DNA from: Pseudomonadales bacterium
GTDB taxonomy: Bacteria; Pseudomonadota; Gammaproteobacteria; Pseudomonadales; JAHRWD01
NCBI GenBank assembly: GCA_029210125.1
Contig: JARGPR010000012.1
Coordinates: 1-64,000 of the forward strand
DNA: 64,000 nt
Reading direction: 5' to 3'
This document shows, piece after piece, positions 58,764 to 64,000 of this stretch (its first letter is position 1; every line of letters begins with the position of its first letter). The translations under genes were made by a program, and so were the position numbers. The notes under the pieces were generated by a model. It was not told the DNA's origin. It saw only the letters and a list, made by a program, of their open reading frames with translations, and did not search any database.

Positions 58764-59993
58764 GTGCTAAAGTCGATTCAGGTTAAACAGGCAGTACCCA
58801 GAGATAAACCTTACAAGCTGACCGATGAAAAAGGGTTGTATCTCTACATCACCCCCAAGGGTCAAAAATATTGGCGCTTCAACTACCGCTTTGCCGGTAA
58901 ACGTAAAACCCTGGCGCTGGGGGTGTTTCCTGATACCGGCCTGGCCGAAGCCAGAACCGAACACGCCGAAGCCCGCAAGCAGATTAAGAACGATATAGAC
59001 CCCTCCGACATTCGACGCGCTGCGAAGCTCTCCAAGACTCAATCCAAAGAAAACAGCTTCAAGGCTATAGGGCTGGAGTGGTTTGCAAAGGAAAAGCCCC
59101 ACTGGTCAGCCAGTCACATCAAGCGGGTTGACAGTATGTTGAGCAAAGAACTATTTCCCCATATTGGCCATCGAGTAATTGGTGACATCACTACCCCTGA
59201 CCTACTGGCTTGTTTGCGTCGTGTTGAGGCTCGTGGAGCCATTGAGACCGCCCACAGAGTAAAACAGGTATCAGGGCAGGTGTTCCGCTATGCAGTGGCC
59301 ACAGGGAGGGCTGAGAGAGACCCCAGCCCTGACCTGAAAGGCGCACTCAAAACACCCAACAAAGGCCACATGGCCGCTATCACCGAACCCAGAGAGGTTG
59401 GGCTACTGCTATTGATGCTGGATGATTATCAAGGCACCCCCGAAGTAGCCACCGCCCTCAAATTGGCCCCATTGTTATTTTGCCGCCCTGGCGAACTACG
59501 AAGCATGGAGTGGAGCGAGATTAAATTTGAGAAGCATGAATGGCATATACCCAGCCAAAAGATGAAAACCAAACAGGATCACATCGTCCCACTATGCAAA
59601 CAGGCCACAGAAACGCTTGAGAGCCTGCTACAGCTAACCGGCCACCGGCAATATGTATTTCCCAGTGCACGAAGCCCCAAGCGGCCTATGAGTGATAACG
59701 CGGTTTTATCAGCACTTAGGCGACTAGGCATACCCAAAGAAAAAATGACCGGCCACGGCTTTAGGGCAATGGCTCGCACCCTGCTTGATGAAGAATTGGG
59801 ATATCGAATTGAGTGGATCGAGTGCCAGTTGGCCCACGCGGTCAAAGATGCCAACGGTAGAGCCTACAACCGTACAACCTACCTCAAGCAGCGCAAAGAG
59901 ATGATGCAGCATTGGGGGGATTACCTGGACAGCCTTAAGGCCGAAGCACTCAACGGCAACGTGATAGCGGGAGCCTTCCCTAAAACGAATTAG
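58764..59993 (+). CDS. P4-type tyrosine integrase (intact)
   Basis: This 409-aa recombinase inserts an element at the 3' end of ssrA. It has a DUF4102 N-terminal arm-binding domain (KPYKLTDEKGLYLYITPKG, FPDTGLAEAR), a SAM-like core-binding domain and the catalytic domain with the first Arg in FCRPGELRSMEW, HGFRAMARTLLDE as HxxR, LAH and Tyr in NRTTYLKQR. The start is GTG at 58764, 201 bp after the tmRNA end. Length and domains match complete family members. Four octamers precede it and a terminator follows. Confidence 0.95.
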   Translation: MLKSIQVKQAVPRDKPYKLTDEKGLYLYITPKGQKYWRFNYRFAGKRKTLALGVFPDTGLAEARTEHAEARKQIKNDIDPSDIRRAAKLSKTQSKENSFKAIGLEWFAKEKPHWSASHIKRVDSMLSKELFPHIGHRVIGDITTPDLLACLRRVEARGAIETAHRVKQVSGQVFRYAVATGRAERDPSPDLKGALKTPNKGHMAAITEPREVGLLLLMLDDYQGTPEVATALKLAPLLFCRPGELRSMEWSEIKFEKHEWHIPSQKMKTKQDHIVPLCKQATETLESLLQLTGHRQYVFPSARSPKRPMSDNAVLSALRRLGIPKEKMTGHGFRAMARTLLDEELGYRIEWIECQLAHAVKDANGRAYNRTTYLKQRKEMMQHWGDYLDSLKAEALNGNVIAGAFPKTN

Positions 59994-59998
59994 CGATT

Positions 59999-60066
59999 AA
60001 ACCCAGCCTAGCTCGACGGAGCGAAACGGACAGCTACCCATTGCCCCTGGTTGGGTTTTTATTTTA
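59999..60066 (+). terminator. Terminator of integrase 1
   Basis: AAACCCAGCC (59999-60008) pairs with GGTTGGGTTT (60049-60058, one G-U) and the T-rich TTATTTTATT follows; the loop contains a second small stem (GCTC/GAGC). Confidence 0.7.
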
Positions 60067-60090
60067 TTGGGGTGTAAGGGGGTGCAAATC

Positions 60091-60747
60091 ATGCGTGATA
60101 AAGATGACTACCACGGAGGGTGGGTTGAGCCTGTTGTATTAAGTGACGAGCAAAAACAGAGACTAGAGGCGCTTTTACCTCAAAGGCCCAAGGCTACGCC
60201 GGAACAAACTACTCACATAATCAAATCTATTGAAGCGATAGCTGCTACCCATAGAGCGATGACCTACGAATCATCAAAGACTGATACATACGACCGATTA
60301 AAGGAGCTAAAAGCCCTATTCAAAAGAGCAAATAGGCTATTTGATGGGATGGATGCTATGGATGAGAAAGTACTGGATCAATATTTTACCCATAGTGTTA
60401 GAAAAGGTAAAAACGCCGATAGATTCACTCACAGGCACCCGTACGGGGGTAGCCAACTCGGCCTCATTTCCGACGAAATGGAACAAACCATTGATCTGGC
60501 GCTCTGCGATTACAAGCCAAAACAAACGGGGCGAAAAAAAGATTACACCTATGCTTTTCTCGTCTCTCAATTTGCTGAGCAATTTCACGCAACCTTTCCA
60601 AACTTGGCAATTAGCCCCAGCGAGAACACCCCTTTTTTTAAGCTCACCGGCTTTATGCTTCGAGATATTTTTGACGATAAGCGAACCGACCCTGGTACGC
60701 AAATCAAACACTTCATCGCCGAACATGAGAGGAAAAAACACCTCTGA
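60091..60747 (+). CDS. Hypothetical element-borne protein
   Basis: This is a 218-aa soluble protein that I do not recognise. It is rich in Lys, Asp and His; helices dominate (EQKQRLEALLPQRP, YDRLKELKALFKRANRLFDGM), with a conserved-looking TYAFLVSQFAEQFHATFPN segment and a basic C-terminus. GGGGGTG lies about 10 bp before the ATG at 60091, so a longer TTG start at 60067 is less likely. It is the second gene of the integrated element; its position near int and alpA is common for accessory genes of satellites, but no function follows from this. Confidence 0.65.
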   Translation: MRDKDDYHGGWVEPVVLSDEQKQRLEALLPQRPKATPEQTTHIIKSIEAIAATHRAMTYESSKTDTYDRLKELKALFKRANRLFDGMDAMDEKVLDQYFTHSVRKGKNADRFTHRHPYGGSQLGLISDEMEQTIDLALCDYKPKQTGRKKDYTYAFLVSQFAEQFHATFPNLAISPSENTPFFKLTGFMLRDIFDDKRTDPGTQIKHFIAEHERKKHL

Positions 60748-60842
60748 TTTTCTTTAGTTTGGCCTTCGTAACGCTATAGATTAAGCCTGCCTTGTGGGTA
60801 AAATCGGGAACCATCTTACACAACGTCCTATGAGGCAAAAAG

Positions 60843-61121
60843 ATGGCCGATACAGTCCACCCCATTATCCCGAAAGAACCTACCCAAACCCTCCCCACTT
60901 ATAGGCGCTTATTGCGCAAATCATCTGTTAGAGAGCTAACCGGCATATCTGACAGCCACATGTATCAACTGATTGCAGAAGGTAAGTTTCCAGCGCCCAT
61001 TAAGTTGGTCAAAGGAGGCAGAGCTAGTGCGTGGGTTGAAAGCGAAATCCTGGAATGGATTGATCAGCGTATTGCTGATTCACGCTCCGCCAATCAGGCC
61101 GGGGGTGCGAGCCATGACTAA
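60843..61121 (+). CDS. AlpA family DNA-binding regulator
   Basis: This is a 92-aa protein with the AlpA-type winged helix: LLRKSSVRELTGISDSHMYQLIAEGKFPAPIKLVKGGRASAWVESEILEWIDQRI (read as blocks). AlpA proteins act as excisionases or activators of integrase genes in P4-like elements. The N-terminal 24 residues are Pro-rich and not conserved. A GAGG precedes the ATG, and the next gene overlaps its stop by 8 bp. Confidence 0.9.
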   Translation: MADTVHPIIPKEPTQTLPTYRRLLRKSSVRELTGISDSHMYQLIAEGKFPAPIKLVKGGRASAWVESEILEWIDQRIADSRSANQAGGASHD

Positions 61122-61437
61122 AACATCACCGAGAGTATCGCTTAGGGGGGCAATAGACCGCCAAGAGAATAGCCCTTTAAACACACAGCCCAATGATAAT
61201 TCAACTGCCGGACAGCGAGCAAGATTGCTTGATGCCCTAGGTGAAGTTGGGCCTATAGGGTTATCGACCATAGAGCTACGTGAATCGCTCGACGTAATGA
61301 GTCCAGCGCCCAGGGTATTGGAGCTTCGAGCGTTAGGCTTTCAAATAGAGACCCTTTGGATTGTTGCTGAAAACTCCCAGGGACATAAACACCGTTGCGC
61401 CCGGTATGTATTGATCAATCAGGCAGGCAGGGGGTGA
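61114..61437 (+). CDS. Winged-helix-like small protein of phage/element type
   Basis: This is a 107-aa protein. Its centre (QRARLLDALGEVGPIGLSTIELRESLDVMSPAPRVLELRALGFQI, read in parts) fits the winged-helix domain found in many prophage and plasmid small regulators. The frame is open from 60973, but ATG 61114 is coupled to alpA by an 8-bp overlap and starts MTKTSPRVS. The function is likely DNA binding; the target is unknown. Confidence 0.7.
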   Translation: MTKTSPRVSLRGAIDRQENSPLNTQPNDNSTAGQRARLLDALGEVGPIGLSTIELRESLDVMSPAPRVLELRALGFQIETLWIVAENSQGHKHRCARYVLINQAGRG

Positions 61438-61440
61438 GCT

Positions 61441-61611
61441 ATGAGCGATCGATACAGGGTGCAAATTAGAATCACTAAAATAATGGATGTCGATGTGGGT
61501 GCAGAATCACTAGACGAAGCTACAGAACGCGTCCGACAGAGAGAAGGCAGTCCTGGCGATCCTTCGCCGGAAGAACTCGAGATAATCAGCGTGGTGAAGC
61601 TGGATGAGTAA
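61441..61611 (+). CDS. DpnD/PcfM-like small protein
   Basis: This is a 56-aa acidic protein beginning MSDRYRVQIRITKIMDVDVGAESLDEATERV. The pattern of Y-x-V-x-I strands, a V-x-V-x-A strand and DEA helix resembles the DpnD/PcfM family found on plasmids and phage; similarity is by eye. It lies 3 bp after the previous stop, and its own stop overlaps the next ATG by 8 bp, so it is part of the same operon. It is short but has coupled neighbours on both sides. Confidence 0.65.
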   Translation: MSDRYRVQIRITKIMDVDVGAESLDEATERVRQREGSPGDPSPEELEIISVVKLDE

Positions 61612-61993
61612 GAAACGAGCCAGCCATTTGAGCAGTTTTGCTGGGGTGCCCAGGGTCGTTATGGATGAAGCCGATTTTCGCCAGCTATCCTACAAGTCCA
61701 AGTCCTTATTGATGATATTCGCCTACCAATATCGAGGGAACAACAACGGTGATTTGACCGCTGCACTTTCGATATTGCGAGACTGGGGATGGAAACGAGA
61801 TGCCACCATCAGTAGCGCGGTGAAAGAACTTTTAGCCGCAAATCTGATTATTCGGAGTCGTGACGGTCGGTTTAGCAATCCCGGTGCAAGGTGTGCCCTA
61901 TACGCTATCACATGGCAACCAATAGATGAGTGCCGGGGTAAGAATCTCGACATTCCACCTACCACGACAGCACCAAGAAAATTTGGGAAATAA
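61604..61993 (+). CDS. Winged-helix-like protein, possible replication or regulatory factor
   Basis: This is a 129-aa protein of which residues 18-105 read as a winged helix of the kind seen in phage replication initiators and element regulators (YKSKSLLMIFAYQYRGNNNGDLTAALSIL, then SAVKELLAANLIIRSRDGRFSNPG as the wing). The C-terminal 25 residues are Pro/Thr-rich. It is the last gene of the alpA operon and lies next to a non-coding region with repeated palindromes, so a role in replication is possible. That link is inference only. Confidence 0.6.
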   Translation: MSKKRASHLSSFAGVPRVVMDEADFRQLSYKSKSLLMIFAYQYRGNNNGDLTAALSILRDWGWKRDATISSAVKELLAANLIIRSRDGRFSNPGARCALYAITWQPIDECRGKNLDIPPTTTAPRKFGK

Positions 61994-62639
61994 GCAATAT
62001 TCAAAACAGATAGCCCGTTACTCTTTGCGTAAGCGGTGGCGACTCTAAGAGTATGCTAGTGGTGACTATATGGGTAAGTAGGTGGCCTGTTTGGTGACTC
62101 TAAGAGTAGCCAAAATACCCCTTTTACCCCCTTCACTACTTACTCAAATAGTAAGCCTTATTATATATACCATACGGTAGGGTGATTTATTGGCTCAGTA
62201 ACTCGATGACTGAAACCAGAAAGACGCTCATAAAATGCCCAATCCATGAAGTGAAGGAGGGGGAGTGAACCACTACAGGGGGAGGGGTGGTTAAATACCT
62301 ACAGATCTAAATCTAAATGACCGTCGGTGAAGCACAATTTATGCACTGCCAATATTGGGAAACAAAACATGCTCAGAGCATTTGAAGTGACAGTGTGAAA
62401 ATGTAACTAGGCAGCGGTCACCAGTCCATAGAGCCGTAGATATTTGACCTACCCCCCCCGTTACCTAGATCACAGAGGGTTTTCGGAGTCCATAAAAAAG
62501 GCCTGGGGCAATAAACCGAATATAACGGCAAGAATTTATCCCGCCCGCAAAAGCGGCATGAGGATGCCTGGTAAATGCACTAGGATCACACCCCCTTCGG
62601 ATCTTTAGGTTCCTCGCGGGGTGCATCGATGGCCTGCTT
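61994..62639. other. Non-coding region of the integrated element with palindromic repeats
   Basis: This is 646 bp without a gene I can support. It contains two copies of the palindrome ACTCTAAGAGT (62042-62052, 62097-62107), an AT-rich tract near 62158-62175 and several G- or C-runs (62250-62290, 62451-62460). The composition would suit an origin or promoter region. A nine-codon frame with a good Shine-Dalgarno near 62260 is too short to call. Confidence 0.5.
62042..62107. repeat. Two palindromes ACTCTAAGAGT, 55 bp apart
   Basis: The copies at 62042-62052 and 62097-62107 are identical 11-bp palindromes with an A at the centre, both preceded by a G and followed by A. They could be operators for one of the small DNA-binding proteins or iteron-like sites. 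Confidence 0.65.
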
Positions 62640-62894
62640 TTAACCCTCCACCTTCACCCTACCTACCAGGCTGTTGTCTTCCACCAGTTTGATCGTATCT
62701 TCAAAAGCTGACTCAATATCTTTTAGGCGATCCGTTAAGAGCCAAATGGCGTTGGCCGTGATTTCAACGCTGTATGTTGACGATTCATCTTCTGGCATGA
62801 GTACTACAGCTAACGCCTTGGTTTGTGCCAGCAGGCGGTTAAAATTATCTTGCGCTTGGAGAAATTGGCTTCGTGCGGTTTCTATTGTGGTCAT
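62640..62894 (-). CDS. Hypothetical small protein at the end of the element
   Basis: This is an 84-aa helical protein (MTTIETARSQFLQAQDNFNRLL..., ending VEDNSLVGRVKVEG) without a known domain. An AAGG lies about 9 bp before the ATG on the minus strand. It is the only gene of the element in this orientation, and its start faces the TGGCGGTA repeats. Coding status rests on the length of the frame and the ribosome-binding site. Confidence 0.55.
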   Translation of the reverse strand: MTTIETARSQFLQAQDNFNRLLAQTKALAVVLMPEDESSTYSVEITANAIWLLTDRLKDIESAFEDTIKLVEDNSLVGRVKVEG

Positions 62895-63075
62895 AGCTAG
62901 TTGCCTTTTCAGTTGAGATTAAAGAAAAGTAAGGCTCAATGGCGATCATGTGGCGGTATTTATGGCGGTATAAATATAAATCGAATTACTAAAGACCTAC
63001 TTAATCAGTGAGTTATGTGGTCTGTTAAAGTGACCCCGCCCCATATGAAAGATTAGTAAGATCCAAGAATGACCA

Positions 63076-63114
63076 TAAAAGCCTATAATTCTAGCGGATT
63101 ATGGGCTTTTTTGT
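63076..63114 (+). terminator. Terminator-like hairpin before integrase 2
   Basis: AAAGCCTATAAT pairs with ATTATGGGCTTT (one G-U) around an 8-nt loop and is followed by T6. With no plus-strand gene just upstream, it may belong to the junction or insulate integrase 2. Confidence 0.6.
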
Positions 63115-63154
63115 GCCTGTAAGGTTCTAGAAGCGACTAGACGATCCGGCTGTT

Positions 63155-63208
63155 TTGGTAGTACTCTTGGTAGTACCAGCCCGATACTACCAAGAGCGGT
63201 ACTACCAA
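63155..63208. repeat. Four TTGGTAGTA nonamers upstream of integrase 2 (candidate arm-type sites)
   Basis: Plus copies lie at 63155-63163 and 63167-63175 (12 bp apart), minus copies at 63185-63193 and 63200-63208, the last touching the ATG. The layout matches the integrase 1 sites, but two bases of the core octamer differ (TGGTAGTA against TGGCGGTA). Confidence 0.7.
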
Positions 63209-63209
63209 A

Positions 63210-64000
63210 ATGCCAAAATTGACCAAACCACTCACCAATACTGAGGTAAAACAGGCAAGGCCCAGAGATAAGGTTTACACCCTGTCAGATGGTGAAGGGC
63301 TGCAGCTTAGGGTCAAACCAAATGGTTCCAAACTTTGGTTGCTGGATTACAGAAGGCCGTACACTAAAAAACGGACAAGCCTTAGTTTTGGGAGTTACCC
63401 CGATCTAACCATTGCTGAAGCGCGAAAAAAACGAACCGAAGCTAGGGCGCTATTAGCAAAGAATATTGATCCGAAGGAGTACCGGGAAGAGCAGAGCCGC
63501 ATCAGTGAAAACGCCTTCAACAACACACTGGAATATATAGCTCGCCAATGGCTGGAGGTTAAGAAGGCTACCATTTCAGCGGATCATGCAACGGATACAC
63601 AGCGCTCTCTTGAATTACATATCTTCCCTGATATGGGGAATGTGCCTATTCATAAAATAACCGCTATGAAAGCCATTGATACCCTCAAACCGATTGCCGC
63701 CAAGGGCAACCTTGAAACAATCAAGCGTCTTTGTCAGCGTCTGAATGAAATCATGGTCTACGCCGTTAACACCCCGGCCTCATTGACAGCAACCCGCTCA
63801 CAGGGATCAGCAAGGCGTTTCAAAGGCCTGCAAACAACATCTGCCCACACTCAAGCCAGAAGAGCTGCCTCTGCTGCGCACCCTGACCACAGCCAGCATC
63901 AAACACACCACCCGCTGCCTAATAGAGTGGCAACTCCACACAATGGTGAGGCCCAGTGAAGCCGCTGGCACCCGGTGGGATGAGATAAACTTTGAAACGG
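63210..64000 (+). pseudogene. P4-type tyrosine integrase 2, frameshifted and cut by the window edge
   Basis: The N-terminal DUF4102 domain is intact (VYTLSDGEGLQLRVKPNGSKLW, FGSYPDLTIAEAR), as is the start of the core-binding domain (EIMVYAVNT). After residue 188 the frame is lost. The family sequence continues as GLIDSNPLTGISKAFQRPA in another frame from 63776, and as HLPTLKPEELPLL in a third from 63835 to the edge. Two single-base losses, near 63774 and 63833 (the second in an A run), would explain it. A read error is as possible as real decay; the catalytic part is mostly beyond the window. Confidence 0.75.

Larger units (their letters stand above)
62895..63209. other. Junction region between the two integrase modules
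   Basis: This is 315 bp with two TGGCGGTA copies (62951-62970), the short similarity ACCCCGCC-CCATAT (63033-63046) to the tmRNA 3' end, a terminator-like hairpin (63076-63114), and four TTGGTAGTA copies just before integrase 2. No gene is visible. The order suggests the right end of the first element followed by the left end of a second. Confidence 0.55.

Noticed and set aside
62254-62295. Tiny GTG frame after AAGGAGG in the element
   Set aside because: Only nine codons; no homology or coupling to support it.

Overview
This window is chromosomal DNA of moderate GC content from a gammaproteobacterium of the Pseudomonadales/Cellvibrionales kind, probably marine. The grounds are the gene orders ftsY-ftsE-ftsX-rpoH, lptF-lptG divergent from pepA-holC-valS, metX-metW-rdgB-hemW with yggT/yggU, fur divergent from bamE, and ratA/rnfH close to smpB and ssrA. 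The species cannot be named from the sequence. The first ~58.5 kb reads as core genome; the last ~5.5 kb is mobile DNA.

Layout. 1-7.8 kb: the 3' part of ftsY, whose N-terminal linker is a (Pro-Glu)n hexanucleotide repeat, then ftsE, ftsX, rpoH with a near-consensus CIRCE operator upstream, a DUF423 membrane protein, thiS, thiG, trmB and an FAD-linked 2-hydroxyacid dehydrogenase. 7.9-13.9 kb, mostly minus strand: a hydrolase, hemW, rdgB, a DUF4426 protein, metW, metX, yggU, yggT. 14-23.6 kb: ubiC, two large c-di-GMP proteins, a glycosyltransferase-like protein, miaE, an SDR and an RDD protein. 23.6-31.4 kb: lptG, lptF, pepA, holC, a small conserved-looking protein and valS. The lptF/pepA divergent region carries a long interlocking inverted repeat.

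31.7-45 kb: a three-subunit molybdenum hydroxylase (FAD, 2Fe-2S and Mo subunits) with a MoaD/ThiS-like protein, a MocA-type nucleotidyltransferase and XdhC as maturation factors. These are followed by genes typical of lipid or steroid turnover (two SDRs, an HSL-family esterase, an acyl-CoA dehydrogenase) interleaved with tex and gloB. 45-51 kb: a split Aer-like receptor (free PAS protein plus a membrane signalling protein with a CZB zinc-binding tail), fur, bamE, rnfH, ratA, an SNF-family sodium symporter and smpB. 51-58 kb: a four-gene minus-strand signalling block made of an HTH-receiver protein, a PAS chemoreceptor, an HD-GYP response regulator and a hybrid histidine kinase. A 9-bp tandem repeat lies just upstream of its first gene.

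58.2-64 kb: the tmRNA gene ssrA (tag ANDDSYALAA) is used as an integration site. A P4-type integrase follows it, then a small set of DNA-binding proteins (AlpA, two winged-helix-like proteins, a DpnD/PcfM-like small protein) and a non-coding stretch with repeated palindromes. A second related integrase, broken by two apparent frameshifts, runs off the right edge. Each integrase gene is preceded by four copies of its own octamer or nonamer (TGGCGGTA or TTGGTAGTA), and two more TGGCGGTA copies lie at 62951-62970. This suggests a ~4.4-kb minimal integrative element abutting a second one in tandem. It is the most unusual part of the window, together with the CIRCE element at rpoH and the repeat-bearing signalling block.
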